Source: Thermococcus sp. M36
GTDB lineage: Archaea; Methanobacteriota_B; Thermococci; Thermococcales; Thermococcaceae
Assembly (NCBI RefSeq): GCF_012027355.1
Contig: NZ_SNUH01000001.1
Span: 372,001 to 436,000, forward strand
Direction of reading: 5' to 3'
DNA length: 64,000 bases
Position numbers and translations under genes: made by a program. Positions 1 to 9,801 of the stretch are shown here, in pieces. The notes below the pieces were generated by a model. The model made no database searches, was not told the origin of the DNA, and worked only from the letters and a program-made list of their open reading frames with translations. Every line of letters starts with the position of its first letter. Position 1 is the first letter of the stretch.

Positions 1-546
1 ATTGGGATCATCACCTCAGTGCTGCTCTTCAACTTCGCCCTCGGCTCATTTAGAATATTTGTCTTCGCCTCCCTGAGGGAACTTGCGGAGGGTAAGGTTC
101 TCTACGGCCTCCTTCAGTCTCTCACAACGGCCGGAAGCCTCGTGGCAGTGGTGGGACTGGCGTATTTGGCCCGGAGAAGGCTGGCAGGTTTAAAGCGACC
201 ACTGGTCGCGGGAATGCTCCTCCAGAGCCTCGCACTTCTCATTGTCGGCGTTCCAGCATTGATCGCGCTCTTCCCCGCGGTCTTCCTAGTGGGCTTCGGT
301 GGGGAACTTCTCAACGTCTCCTTCGACAGCCTGATGCAGAGGTACATACCCCTTGAAAGCCTCGGAAAGGCGAGGGGAGTTTTTGACGCGCTAGTGACGC
401 TGGTGATTCCTCTATCACAGATACTCTTTGCGTGGCTTGTGGAGAGGGGCACGACCGTTTTGAATGCCTCACTCCTCGCGGCGTTTATTGCGTTTCTGGC
501 ATCTCTATTGTTTGTGTCCATGTTAGGATGTATGACAAAGGACTAG
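1..546 (+). CDS. MFS transporter, C-terminal part (cut by window edge)
   Basis: The frame is open from base 1, so the true start lies upstream; 181 codons are visible. The protein is very hydrophobic, with about five membrane segments separated by short basic loops (for example ARRRLAGLKR near residue 58), the pattern of the C-terminal half of a major facilitator superfamily permease. The loop QRYIPLESLGKARGVFDA resembles the loop before the last helix pair of MFS exporters. The substrate cannot be read from this part. A shorter, frameshifted MFS C-terminus occurs at 4489-4721. The family call is an inference from topology. Confidence 0.72.
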   Translation: MGIITSVLLFNFALGSFRIFVFASLRELAEGKVLYGLLQSLTTAGSLVAVVGLAYLARRRLAGLKRPLVAGMLLQSLALLIVGVPALIALFPAVFLVGFGGELLNVSFDSLMQRYIPLESLGKARGVFDALVTLVIPLSQILFAWLVERGTTVLNASLLAAFIAFLASLLFVSMLGCMTKD

Positions 547-581
547 AGGGCCTGGCATCGCCACCACTCAAAAGGGTAAAG

Positions 582-590
582 TTATAAATC
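582..590 (+). promoter_or_regulatory. TATA box of the 619 gene
   Basis: The run TTATAAATC lies about 30 bp before the ATG at 619, after a purine-rich BRE-like stretch. It follows the end of the MFS gene and implies a short leader. Confidence 0.5.
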
Positions 591-618
591 TCAAAGCGTT
601 ATTAACATGGGATGAGCC

Positions 619-1482
619 ATGGACAAAGACCTCAAAATCGTCATCCCCTTCGTCATTGTTTTTATCCTGCTCGTCCAGATTGCCCAGATGCACTACGAAA
701 TCCGCGAGTTGCGCGGGGAGCTTGAAAGCCTTAAGGACCAGCAGGAGCAGTTTAGTCGAATTATCTGGGAGGAGTATAGAAGGGACATTTACGCCGCGAT
801 TGACCACCTTAGAGAAACGCGGCCTGACATAATGGAGAAACTCGGAAACGTGTCCCTGACGGTCGGAAGCATCTTTTCTTGGAGCTTTGAAGCGGACTAC
901 GATCCGAAAAAAGGTGTGTTCTGGATGTGGCACAATCTGAACGGATGGAAAGAGCGAGACGTTGTCTACGTCCGCGTTTCCGCTTACTACCCCTCGAACG
1001 GAAGTCGCGTGCCGGGCTTCCCGTGGATAACGTATCGGATCAATCACACCACTGGAGAGGTTCTGGGGATTACAGAGGACACGGCACAAGCGGCAGTCAT
1101 GCGAGCCTACTGGAAGCTCTTTGATAACATCAGCGCCACTCTCAGGATTGACCAAAACGAAAGCCGGGGGAGGTGCGGGGGTTCAGTGGGCTCGGTCGCG
1201 GACAAAGGGATCTGGCTTCACGTCGAGTTCGAATGCGTCTCAGCGGAAAACACTTCCCTCCGCTGGCTCATCATGGGGGAGGTGGATGAGCGAACCGGTG
1301 TTTTAAAGCGGCTTGAGATTACAAAGCCGTTTCCAGGGAGCTGTGAGAGGGATGATGAACTGAGAATTAGAGAACTCCTCGACAAGATCCCATTCCGCAA
1401 CGCAACTGTGGAGGGGATAAAGCAGAAAATTACAGATACTGCCGGAGGACTCATCTTCAACTTAACCTTCCCAAACCCATAA
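619..1482 (+). CDS. Membrane-anchored hypothetical protein
   Basis: The 287-residue product starts with a short polar stretch and one strong hydrophobic helix (residues about 7-24), followed by a heptad-like segment (residues about 30-60, rich in E, L and Q) and a large polar domain. This suggests a single-pass anchor with an extracytoplasmic domain and a stalk. Asn-x-Ser/Thr sequons in the polar part (NVS, NHT, NIS, NES, NTS, NAT, NLT) fit an exported glycoprotein. I recognise no domain. It has its own TATA box at 582 and is followed after 33 bp by an acetyltransferase gene. Confidence 0.6.
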   Translation: MDKDLKIVIPFVIVFILLVQIAQMHYEIRELRGELESLKDQQEQFSRIIWEEYRRDIYAAIDHLRETRPDIMEKLGNVSLTVGSIFSWSFEADYDPKKGVFWMWHNLNGWKERDVVYVRVSAYYPSNGSRVPGFPWITYRINHTTGEVLGITEDTAQAAVMRAYWKLFDNISATLRIDQNESRGRCGGSVGSVADKGIWLHVEFECVSAENTSLRWLIMGEVDERTGVLKRLEITKPFPGSCERDDELRIRELLDKIPFRNATVEGIKQKITDTAGGLIFNLTFPNP

Positions 1483-1515
1483 ATTGGGACAACGTGAATT
1501 AAACTTGGTGATAAC

Positions 1516-2328
1516 ATGGAACCGCTCATCCGCGAGGCAAAGCCGGAGGACAGACCTTTTATCGAGGAGATTGCAAGGCTAACATGGGGCGGCGATGATT
1601 ACTTGGCGAGGGTTTTCGATGAGTGGGTCAAAGACGGGAACTTCTACGTCCTTGAGATTGATGGAAAGGTAATCGGCACGGCCAAGATGACGCTTCTCCC
1701 AGGGAAGGTCGGCTGGCTTGAAGGGCTGAGGGTTCACCCGGACTACAGGGGCAGGGGCTACGGGAGAAAGCTCCACAGCTTCATGCTAGAACTGGGCGAA
1801 AGGCTCGCCCGTGAGGGGAAGATTGAGGCCCTTGAGTTCTCCACGTACTTCCTGAACAGGGAGAGCATAGCCATGGCAAAGAAGGACGGCTTCTCGATAA
1901 TCGCGAAGTTCTTTAACCTGGGGGCGAGTGTAGAGACCTTTGAGCCGGAGGGGCCCCAGCCGGCGGAGCTGACTATGGAAGACCTGCCCTTCGGGATCGT
2001 TCCTCTGGGCTGGAAATTTGTCCACAGAAGCGAAGAGGCCCTGGAGTGGCTAAGGGAAAAGGGTGAGGTGTATGAGATCGACGGCTTCAAGTTCCTTGCC
2101 CCAAAGGGCGAGGTTACCTTCACTCCGCTTTCCACGGGTCTGGCGTGCCTGAGGACCATGCTCCCTGGAATGGCATGGGTTGCACGGGAAAAGGGACGGA
2201 AAGAGTTCGACCTTATGATCCCCAGCGGCATGAAACCAGTCCTGCCGGGACTGAAAAGGCTTGGCCTCTTCCTCTGGGACGAAACCGAGGAGCCGAACGT
2301 GCTGGTATTCAGGAAAAAGCTGGTTTAG
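1516..2328 (+). CDS. GNAT family N-acetyltransferase
   Basis: The N-terminal half (residues about 3-130) is a GNAT fold. The acetyl-CoA pyrophosphate loop is visible as RVHPDYRGRGYGRKL (R-x-x-G-x-G type), preceded by the beta strand KVGWLEGL. The 270 residues exceed a minimal GNAT (about 150), and the C-terminal 130 residues form an extra domain of unknown role. The start has a good ribosome binding site (GGTGATAAC before the ATG). The acceptor substrate is unknown. It ends directly at the remnant of an aminopeptidase gene. Confidence 0.8.
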   Translation: MEPLIREAKPEDRPFIEEIARLTWGGDDYLARVFDEWVKDGNFYVLEIDGKVIGTAKMTLLPGKVGWLEGLRVHPDYRGRGYGRKLHSFMLELGERLAREGKIEALEFSTYFLNRESIAMAKKDGFSIIAKFFNLGASVETFEPEGPQPAELTMEDLPFGIVPLGWKFVHRSEEALEWLREKGEVYEIDGFKFLAPKGEVTFTPLSTGLACLRTMLPGMAWVAREKGRKEFDLMIPSGMKPVLPGLKRLGLFLWDETEEPNVLVFRKKLV

Positions 2329-2337
2329 GTGTTTGGG

Positions 2338-2922
2338 ATGAGGAACAACCTCAGGAGCGCCGCCAGGCGAATAATCAGGGACTCAGCGCTCGTTGGAAAG
2401 GATGAATCTGTATTGATAATTCACGGGGCACACAACAGGAACTTCGCCAGCTTACTGGCCGAGGAAGCCATCCGCGTTGGTGCGCTCCCATTCCTCTGGA
2501 GTTTCGACGACTCGCTGGTATCTGATTTTCCAGAAAAGCCTTCAGAAAGCGTTGCCGGCATCCTCAGGAAAGCTGATGTCGTAATATGGCTCTCCCAGTA
2601 CACGGCCGTCGATGATCTATCCGAGGACGTTCAGGAGAAGGTCTTCTCTTTCTGGAACTCTATGTATGGCCTCCTGCAGGACGAGAAGGTGCCGACGCTC
2701 CTCGTGAACCTTCCCCCGCCGGCGTGGCTTGAGGAAGACGGGATAAAGCCCAATGAATACCTCCTGGAGTTCATCTCCGCAGTGGACGTGGACTACGTCT
2801 GGATGCGCGAGGTCGAGATTCCGGCGGGGGGTTTACATCGCGCCCGTGGAAAGCTCCGCCTTCGGAAGGCTCGTTGTCCCGCACGACGGTCTAGAGTTGG
2901 AGTTTCATGGAGGTAAGGTCAT
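2338..2922 (+). pseudogene. Remnant of an M29-type aminopeptidase gene
   Basis: The first 160 or so codons read like the N-terminal domain of a thermophilic M29 aminopeptidase (LIIHGAHNRNFASLLAEEA, then VDYVWMREVEIP). At a G6 run (2825-2830) the frame changes: the following bases encode GVYIAPVESSAFGRLVVP, a conserved stretch of the same family, only in the +1 frame. The two pieces sit much closer than in an intact enzyme, so an internal deletion is also likely, and the metal-binding C-terminal half is absent. Near 2919 the similarity passes into a membrane-protein gene on the other strand. ATG 2338 has AGGTG upstream. Family assignment is from memory of motifs. Confidence 0.65.
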
Positions 2923-3204
2923 CTCCATGAACCTCTCCGGGCCGAAGTAGAGCACCCCTATGAGGGAAAGGGCATAGAGCGGGAACATCAGGGCCAGAAC
3001 GTGGGAGATGCTCTCCCCCTTGATGTCCATGCCTGGCAACCGGGGGTAAAATGCCCTCGAGATTAGAAACGAAATCAGTAGGGCCGAAAAGGCCGCCAAA
3101 AGCCTCAATGAGGGGGTTAGGGAAACCCCGCTCCGCAGAATAACTCCGGTAATGGCGTAGAGCGAAGCCGTGAGCACAAGCACGTACCCTACCGCCCTTT
3201 TCAT
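2905..3204 (-). pseudogene. N-terminal fragment of a multi-helix membrane protein
   Basis: This 99-codon frame encodes three to four membrane helices and is clearly paralogous to the first half of the gene at 3720-4420: both start with a (K/L)R-x-VGY segment and share ESISH(V/A)xALMxPLYALS and YFG(P/A)ERFM(E/D)M. The fragment stops at the point of its similarity to the other copy and abuts the aminopeptidase remnant, so the 3-prime half has been lost. It is transcribed divergently from the GNAT gene at 3286. Function unknown. Confidence 0.6.
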
Positions 3205-3235
3205 CACTGCCCCCAGGGTAAAATCGCAGGTGAGG

Positions 3236-3245
3236 TTTAAATATA
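3236..3245 (+). promoter_or_regulatory. TATA box of the GNAT gene at 3286
   Basis: TTTAAATATA follows GGTGAGG in the 81-bp gap between two divergent genes. A start site about 25 bp downstream leaves a short leader that includes the GGAGAGGAG ribosome binding site before ATG 3286. Confidence 0.5.
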
Positions 3246-3285
3246 TCCCGTGAGATGGGAATCCAGCCAAAACGGAGAGGAGAGC

Positions 3286-3747
3286 ATGGTCATTAAGTCC
3301 CTCGAAACCGAAGGAGAAAGGCGTGCATGCCTGGAGATAGCGAAGGCCCTGCCAGAGTGGTTCAACGAGGCCGGTCTGAGGGCTATGGGGCGGGATTTGA
3401 GAGAGGAGAAGACCTTCGTTGCCGTTGAAGGGGAGGAGGTTCTCGGCTTTGTAACGGTCAAACCGCTCAACGAAAAAGCCCTTGAAATCCTCTGGATGGC
3501 CGTTAGGCGGGAGCTGAGGGGCAAAGGAATAGGGACGAACCTGCTCCAGTCCGTCGAGGGGTGGGCGAAGGGAAGGGGCTTTGAGGTTCTCGTCGTCAAA
3601 ACCTCTGGTGACCTCTCGTATAAGCCCTACGATGAGACGAGGCTTTTCTATGAGCTGAGGGGCTTCGTGAGAATCGCGCTGATAGACCCGCATCCCGAGT
3701 GGGGCGAGCCGGCGCTAGTTTACGCCAAGTGCTTGAGCAGGAAGTAG
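3286..3747 (+). CDS. GNAT family N-acetyltransferase
   Basis: A compact acetyltransferase of 153 residues from ATG 3286, chosen over a GTG/ATG further upstream because of the strong GGAGAGGAG site just before it. The acetyl-CoA loop is RRELRGKGIGTNLL (R-x-x-G-K-G-I-G), followed by a helix and the strand FEVLVVKTS, then the typical late segment DETRLFYELRGFVR with an aromatic residue and the (Y/F)E-x-x-GF motif. Acceptor unknown. It sits between two paralogous, damaged membrane-protein genes, and its 3-prime end overlaps the end of the one at 3720. Confidence 0.8.
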   Translation: MVIKSLETEGERRACLEIAKALPEWFNEAGLRAMGRDLREEKTFVAVEGEEVLGFVTVKPLNEKALEILWMAVRRELRGKGIGTNLLQSVEGWAKGRGFEVLVVKTSGDLSYKPYDETRLFYELRGFVRIALIDPHPEWGEPALVYAKCLSRK

Positions 3748-4420
3748 GTAGATATAAGAAACCGAACCGTGATGTAGCCCGCAAAGACCGCCTCGCCGAG
3801 GGGAGAGAGCAAACACCACCAGAGGGGAAGCTCAGAGAACAGGTACGCAACAACGAGGGCAAGAGGCTTCCCATTGACCGAATAAGAGTAGGAGAATGCT
3901 GCTCCAAAGAAGATTATGTCCTCTGGCCTCCAGAAGCCCGTGAGCAGGGGCCGGTTGTAGTTAGGGCAAAGACGGCGGTGGCTCCCGCTATCCCCGCGAG
4001 CCTTCCCTTCTCGCCGAAAAGCTCGTAAGGAACGGCATTGTGGAAGAACGCCGTTAAAATCCCACTCAGCGTCCAGAAGGCGAGGGAGTAAGGGATGAGG
4101 GAGGGGCCCCATTCTACCGCAAAGCTTGGCCTCGCCATATCCATGAACCTTTCCGCACCAAAGTAGAGCATGGCGACGAAGGAGAGCGCGTATAGGGGAA
4201 GCATGAGGGCTATGGCGTGGGAGATGCTCTCCCGGTCAGTGCTCCATCCCATAGGAAAGCCATAGAAAAGCCCGGACACGAGATATGCCAAGACGAGGGC
4301 CAAAAGAAGTCCGAAGAGCCTCCCCACTAGCGTTGAGAAAAACGCCACTCCCGCCGAGAGCGCCGAGAGGGCGTAGAGCGAGAGCGTTATCGAAAGGAGG
4401 TAGCCGACCCCCCTGAGCAT
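3720..4420 (-). pseudogene. Multi-helix membrane protein gene with one frameshift
   Basis: From ATG 4420 (ribosome binding site GGGAGTGATTCC) the frame encodes about five helices up to TAVFAL; from about 3966 onward the continuation lies in another frame (NYNRPLLTGFWRPEDIIFFG to the end at 3720). Adding a single base near 3966 would join them into a protein of about 233 residues. Its N-terminal half is paralogous to the fragment at 2905-3204. I do not recognise the family. The lesion may be decay or a sequencing error. Confidence 0.6.
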
Positions 4421-4488
4421 GGAATCACTCCCTCAAAGCTCGACGTTAAACCTTAAAAGGTCTCTGAAAAATACGAACGGAGTTCCAG

Positions 4489-4721
4489 ATGCGCTGGGGT
4501 GAGATTCCAGAGGAGCACGCCAGTGCGTTCCACGCGGCAATATCGAGCTACAACAGGCCGATCGGCCTTGTTACCCCCTCATCGCCGGTGCACTAGCGAG
4601 CGTCCACGCGACTCTCCCGTACGCGGCGAGCCTGGTGCCGTTCATGGCGACAGGGGCGCTGTTTATGAGGCTTTATAGATCCAGGGCAGCAAGAGCACCG
4701 GCATCTAAACTTCAACCTTAG
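4489..4721 (+). pseudogene. MFS transporter C-terminal remnant
   Basis: ATG 4489 starts a frame (MRWGEIPEEHASAFHAAISS) that stops after 38 codons, but the next frame continues as LIAGALASVHATLPYAASLV and ends in MRLYRSRAARA. The switch occurs in a C5 run near 4577, and one extra C would merge both into 77 residues resembling the last two helices of an MFS transporter. No N-terminal part is present upstream. Its last 17 bases overlap the end of the next gene on the opposite strand. The rest of the 4421-4704 gap holds only the promoter side of the 4420 gene. Confidence 0.5.
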
Positions 4722-5457
4722 TCCTCAGCCGCCAGCCATCGATGTCAAAACCGCCCATCCCCTCAAAGACGTGGGTTATCACTTCCTCAAGGTTTCTGGT
4801 CTCGCACCTCTCAAGGGCCTTCAGGAACAGCTTCACGAACTCTCCATCTGGAAATTCCTCAAACATGTACGCCTTTCTAAACCCTTCGTCGCTGAAAAGC
4901 CGGTAAACTTTGCTCGCAGGGGGAACCTCCAAGCCCAAAAACTTGGAGTAGACCTCAAGGGCCCTGTGGAGTGCCAGATGGTAGAGGTAGTGGAAGCTGG
5001 GGTCTCCCCTCTCCCCGGCGTCATTCAGGCTGTCGAGCATGTCCCAGAGGGAGTACTTGGCTACTTCCACCCATGTCTCATCGGGCCGTTCAAAGGGTCT
5101 CTTCATGTATTCCAGCGCTTCCGCCTTTAGAACCTCAGCTATTCCAGTCCTGTCAAAGAGCACTTTCCCAATTACTATAATCCTCGCGGTGGCCCGGCTG
5201 TTCTGGGCAAACTCCTTCTCAAAGTAGTGCCTGATCTGCCTCGCCGGGTTTGCGAAGTACTCAATTAAAGTCCCATCTATAACGACGTTTCCCCTCTCCC
5301 TCCATTCCACGTCATCGGAGAGCACGATGTAAACGTCCACATCGGAGTATCTGGTCTGTAGCCCAACTGCATAACTTCCAGTTAGCAGAGCGGCCTCAAC
5401 GAAATCTTTTTCCTTCCATGGCTTCAGGAACTTTTCAAGTGCCTCCCAGCTGCTCAT
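4705..5457 (-). CDS. Nucleotidyltransferase-domain protein
   Basis: The 250-residue product contains the polymerase-beta type nucleotidyltransferase signature LLTGSYAVGLQTRYSDVDVY (residues about 24-43): the GS motif followed by D-x-D, the metal-binding pair. A third acidic residue in VIDGTLIEYF is a candidate for the triad. The C-terminal half is helical and may act like a HEPN-type or substrate-binding region. Such proteins transfer nucleotides to small molecules, RNA or proteins; the target is unknown. The start ATG has a purine-rich site. It lies 7 bp downstream of the NERD gene, probably one transcript. Confidence 0.72.
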   Translation of the reverse strand: MSSWEALEKFLKPWKEKDFVEAALLTGSYAVGLQTRYSDVDVYIVLSDDVEWRERGNVVIDGTLIEYFANPARQIRHYFEKEFAQNSRATARIIVIGKVLFDRTGIAEVLKAEALEYMKRPFERPDETWVEVAKYSLWDMLDSLNDAGERGDPSFHYLYHLALHRALEVYSKFLGLEVPPASKVYRLFSDEGFRKAYMFEEFPDGEFVKLFLKALERCETRNLEEVITHVFEGMGGFDIDGWRLRTKVEV

Positions 5458-5464
5458 CCTTGTT

Positions 5465-6154
5465 TCACTCCCCAGTTGCCGTTCTCATATCTTTTATGTG
5501 AGCTGCATACTCTTCCAGTGTTTGAGATATCTCAAAAATATCCCTTTGAGTGAGCACGTTAGGAAACTTGTTGATGTACACAGGGACGTCTTCCAAATGG
5601 AGTATTGGAATCTCTGAACTTTTAATTCCATGTATCTTTGCATCCCCAGTAAGGACAATAATAGGATGGACGGTGTATTCTCTCCTGAGCTTCTTTTTAA
5701 GAAAGGAAGAAACCGCCGTAGCTTCTTTTTTGACTTCTACTGCAGGACTTCTCACTGCAATTTTGCCCCGCCGTCTTCTGCCATATCCCCTCGTTTTCCA
5801 AGTATCTCCACTAACCCAATACTCGCCAGAATAGTTCTTTGTTTCAAGAACGAACACTCCTCTACTGCTTACCAGAACGTGATCGATATTGCCTTTCTTG
5901 CCTGGAAGGTGAATGTCCGACAAAAGAATGCTACCTGGTATGTAAAGCTCATCAATTACTTTTGATTCCCCTTCAAATCCCTTTTGCCAAGCTTTATACG
6001 TGTTGTACTCCTTAAGACTTATCAAAAGCATCATTAAAGCTCCGATAAGAAGCAGAGGAAATATCAAACCTAATCCAAACAGTGCTAGTGTTACCAACAT
6101 GAGCTTTTTGAATTTCTCTCGATGTTTGGAGGCCCTTTCGTGTGTATATAGCAC
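5465..6154 (-). CDS. NERD domain protein with N-terminal membrane hairpin
   Basis: Residues about 18-50 form a hydrophobic stretch long enough for two short helices. The rest is a nuclease-related domain: GFEGESKVIDEL, then GNIDHVLVSSRGVFVLETK with the I-D-H and E-T-K residues that match the restriction-endonuclease-like core (D...E-x-K), then NYSGEYW. The start is GTG 6154, preceded by AGGTGGGG. The product of 229 residues is probably membrane bound with the NERD domain in the cytoplasm. Role unknown; nuclease activity is plausible because the acidic and lysine residues are kept. Base composition is more AT-rich than in neighbouring genes, a possible sign of transfer. Confidence 0.8.
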   Translation of the reverse strand: MLYTHERASKHREKFKKLMLVTLALFGLGLIFPLLLIGALMMLLISLKEYNTYKAWQKGFEGESKVIDELYIPGSILLSDIHLPGKKGNIDHVLVSSRGVFVLETKNYSGEYWVSGDTWKTRGYGRRRRGKIAVRSPAVEVKKEATAVSSFLKKKLRREYTVHPIIVLTGDAKIHGIKSSEIPILHLEDVPVYINKFPNVLTQRDIFEISQTLEEYAAHIKDMRTATGE

Positions 6155-6208
6155 AGGACCCCACCTAATCCATTTTCACTGTAAAGTTTTTACCTCTTTT
6201 TGTCCTCC

Positions 6209-6778
6209 TCAGAACTCCGGAATCCTTATTGGCGCCTGCAGCTCTTTCTCCGAGTTTTCAAGATTTGTGGCGAGCATCTTTATCCTCTCAACGCCTTTGA
6301 TCTCCCTGATGAACTCGGCGACACTCTTCGGCACGAGCTCCTCCCAGGGCTCGCCGTCCATCATGCGCTTCCTTATCTCCGTCGCCGAGAGGATGTCCTT
6401 CCTGAACATGGGCTGTACTATGACTTCATAGCCTCTCTCACGGAAGAGCTGGGCGACAAGAGAGTTTCCAGTGAAGACGACGTCAAATCTTGGAACCATG
6501 CTCTGGACGTAGGTTGACCAGATAGCGTTGAAGTTGATGTCCGGTAGTGGAATCAGATAGTAGCGCTTCTTCAGACCCGCCTCGTCCAGAGCCCTTATGA
6601 GCATCTCCATCCTTTCGCTCGTCGTGAAGGGGTTCTTGAGCGTGTGGCTGGCCTGAGCACTACCAATGCCTATTATCACCTCGTCCACCTGCGAGAAAAC
6701 GAACTCAAGGGCCCTGATATGCCCGTTGTGAACCGGCTGGAAACGGCCGACGAAGAGACCGCGTCTTGGAGCTGGCAC
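6209..6778 (-). CDS. nadM: Nicotinamide-nucleotide adenylyltransferase (archaeal type)
   Basis: Catalyses NMN + ATP to NAD + diphosphate in NAD synthesis. The N-terminus GLFVGRFQPVHNGHIRALEF has the nucleotidyltransferase H-x-G-H motif (HNGH, residues about 17-20); the second signature is STxx-like TSERMEMLIRAL, and the family-typical GIGSAQASHTLKNPFT segment follows the first strand. The length (189 residues) fits archaeal NMNAT. Start GTG 6778 has GGGGGTGAAA upstream. It lies downstream of the SAM hydrolase gene on the same strand; a shared transcript is likely. Confidence 0.93.
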   Translation of the reverse strand: MPAPRRGLFVGRFQPVHNGHIRALEFVFSQVDEVIIGIGSAQASHTLKNPFTTSERMEMLIRALDEAGLKKRYYLIPLPDINFNAIWSTYVQSMVPRFDVVFTGNSLVAQLFRERGYEVIVQPMFRKDILSATEIRKRMMDGEPWEELVPKSVAEFIREIKGVERIKMLATNLENSEKELQAPIRIPEF

Positions 6779-6827
6779 GAATTTTCACCCCCTTGTTCAA
6801 GATTTTTCGGATTTTCGTCCAGTTTTC

Positions 6828-7607
<780 letters not shown>

Positions 7608-7648
7608 CTAAAGCTTATTAACGGTTGAAGCTTTAAAGGGTTTGGAAG

Positions 7649-9253
7649 ATGGCCATGAGAAAGTTTATCCCTGCTTTGCTCCTCGTTCTCATTGTGGTGG
7701 CATCAGGCTGTCTGTTCAAACCTCCCGCCGAGGTCAAATTCTCGGTGGACAGGACTGTGGTCAGACCCGGCGGGACAATCCATGTCATGATACTCGTCAA
7801 CAACACCGGAAAAGTCGGGCTCACCGGGGCCACGCTGGTCCTTGGAGACGACACTTTCCAGATACTCCAGGAACCAAAGTTCCCCAAGGTTCTCCCGGTG
7901 GGTGAGAGCGTCCAGCTGGTCTGGATACTGCGCGCCCCTCCCAAACAGGGAGTTTACAACCTCAAACTCTCCCTTGAGCTGACGGACGAGCTTAAGCGCT
8001 CTTGGACTGGATTTTACGGACAGTTCCGGATAACGGTCTCGGACACCATATCTTCTTCGGAGGAGATCCCGGTTTCTGTGGAAGCACCGGACACGGTCAG
8101 CGGTGGGGACGTCTACCGGCTGACCCTGAGGATCGAGAACCCGATGAACGGCCAGATAAGCCTGTCTGACATCCAGCTTGACCTCCTTGATGGAATGGAA
8201 GTGCTGGGTTCGGACGCGGTTCCGGAGACAGTTGAGCCGGGTCAGACTGTGACTATCGGCTACCTCATCAAGGCCCCATACACCAAAAGGGAAGGATACG
8301 TGTCTGTGATAGTAAAGTACCGCATAGGAAGGGTGGAGCGCAGTGCCGTCGAGAGCGTGCCGATGAAAGTTGTGTGGAGGCCGTGGGAAGCGTCCAGCAA
8401 TGACCTTGACGGGGCATACGGGCCCGAATACTACTGGGTTGTTAAGAACCGCATTGTTGATTCGTACTGGGAGTCCTTCTACAACTCAACCTCCGAGTTC
8501 GACAGAAAGGAGCTCGGCAACTTCACCCGGGGCATAATCGACGGGGCCGAATCCGAGGTGGAAGCCGCTAGGGCGATACTGAACTGGATGGACAGGCACT
8601 ACTCGTTCTCCAGCAACACATCAACCCTTGAACCCGGTGAGATACTCCTGAAAGACAGGGCCAGCTACAGCGAGGCCCAGATACTCTTCACCGCCATGAT
8701 GCGCTCAATCAACGTTCCTGCAATGATGATAACACTGTACGACGGCACATCCTGTATGAAGCATCCAATCACGGGATTTTACACAGCCGACGGGTGGTAC
8801 ATAGTTGACATCCGGCACGGGTTCCTCGGTTCCATGGATGAGTACCTTGCAAGCCCATACTTCCCCAAGGTACACCAGCTGGTAAACGACGGAGGATACC
8901 GGCTCGTGGCCCAGAACCCATCCTTGCTCACGGGGCATGAACACGTGGACGTTACTGAGTACTTTATGGCATCCCTGGAAGACAGGCTGCTTGCCACAAT
9001 ACTCCAGAGGCTCAAGCCCGAGCTTAGGTCCAAGTTCATGATCGCCATTAACGACCTCCAGGGGGATGAGAGGCTCTACGCGCTCTTCCTGATGTCAGCG
9101 GCGCCCAGCCAGGACGACCTCAACAGGGTGGTTGGAGAGTACAGCATCTCCCAGATAGAGCAAAACGTAAAAACCATGTATGATTTCTACAAGAACATGA
9201 AATGGGCCGACGATTTCACCAGGTACTGGAAGATATTCGCGGGTGAAGAGTGA
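7649..9253 (+). CDS. Lipoprotein with degenerate transglutaminase-like domain
   Basis: A signal sequence of about 20 residues ends in a lipobox, VASGC (Cys21), so the protein is probably lipid-anchored outside the cell. Residues about 25-250 form two beta-sandwich repeats of the CARDB kind ([20 protein letters not shown]...[24 protein letters not shown]). Residues about 305-410 match a transglutaminase-like core ([24 protein letters not shown]). At the place of the catalytic Cys the sequence reads [15 protein letters not shown], with Tyr instead of Cys, so peptidase or transferase activity is unlikely. The 534 residues overlap the next gene by one base, suggesting translational coupling with trm56. 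Confidence 0.78.
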   Translation: MAMRKFIPALLLVLIVVASGCLFKPPAEVKFSVDRTVVRPGGTIHVMILVNNTGKVGLTGATLVLGDDTFQILQEPKFPKVLPVGESVQLVWILRAPPKQGVYNLKLSLELTDELKRSWTGFYGQFRITVSDTISSSEEIPVSVEAPDTVSGGDVYRLTLRIENPMNGQISLSDIQLDLLDGMEVLGSDAVPETVEPGQTVTIGYLIKAPYTKREGYVSVIVKYRIGRVERSAVESVPMKVVWRPWEASSNDLDGAYGPEYYWVVKNRIVDSYWESFYNSTSEFDRKELGNFTRGIIDGAESEVEAARAILNWMDRHYSFSSNTSTLEPGEILLKDRASYSEAQILFTAMMRSINVPAMMITLYDGTSCMKHPITGFYTADGWYIVDIRHGFLGSMDEYLASPYFPKVHQLVNDGGYRLVAQNPSLLTGHEHVDVTEYFMASLEDRLLATILQRLKPELRSKFMIAINDLQGDERLYALFLMSAAPSQDDLNRVVGEYSISQIEQNVKTMYDFYKNMKWADDFTRYWKIFAGEE

Positions 9254-9789
9254 TGATAACGGTGCTTCGCCTGGGACACAGGCCGGAGAGGGACAAGAGG
9301 ATTACGACACACGTGGCACTAACAGCGAGGGCATTCGGAGCGGATAAAATAATAATCGCCGCAGAGGAAGATGAGCACGTCAGGGACAGTGTCGAGGACG
9401 TCGTGAGGCGCTGGGGAGGGCCTTTTGAGATAGCATTCGATCCCAGCTGGAAAAGGATGATGCGCGGGTGGAAGGAGTCCGGGGGAATAATAGTCCACCT
9501 GACGATGTACGGGATCCACATAGACGACGCCCTGCCAGCCATAAAGAGAGAACTGAAAACCGGAAGGGACGTGATGGTTGTCGTCGGGGCCGAGAAGGTC
9601 CCAAGGGACGTCTACGAGATGGCAGACTACAACGTGGCGGTTGGTAATCAGCCCCACAGCGAGGTTGCCGCTCTGGCGGTCTTCCTCGACAGGCTGCTGG
9701 ATGGTGGGGGCCTCAGGAAGGAGTTCAGCAACGCAAAGCTCAGGATAGTCCCACAGGAGCGCGGGAAGAGGGTAATCGAGCTTGGGTAA
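9253..9789 (+). CDS. trm56: tRNA (cytidine-56-2'-O)-methyltransferase Trm56
   Basis: Methylates the ribose of C56 in the T-loop of archaeal tRNAs with SAM; a SPOUT-class enzyme that, unlike most 2'-O sites in archaea, does not need a guide RNA. The start [18 protein letters not shown] and the knot segments VHLTMYGI and [18 protein letters not shown] followed by [18 protein letters not shown] are diagnostic. The length (178 residues from ATG 9253) is normal. It overlaps the preceding lipoprotein gene by one base (TGATG) and is followed after 12 bp by a lipid-synthesis gene. Confidence 0.93.
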   Translation: MITVLRLGHRPERDKRITTHVALTARAFGADKIIIAAEEDEHVRDSVEDVVRRWGGPFEIAFDPSWKRMMRGWKESGGIIVHLTMYGIHIDDALPAIKRELKTGRDVMVVVGAEKVPRDVYEMADYNVAVGNQPHSEVAALAVFLDRLLDGGGLRKEFSNAKLRIVPQERGKRVIELG

Positions 9790-9801
9790 CCGGTGGTCGC
9801 G

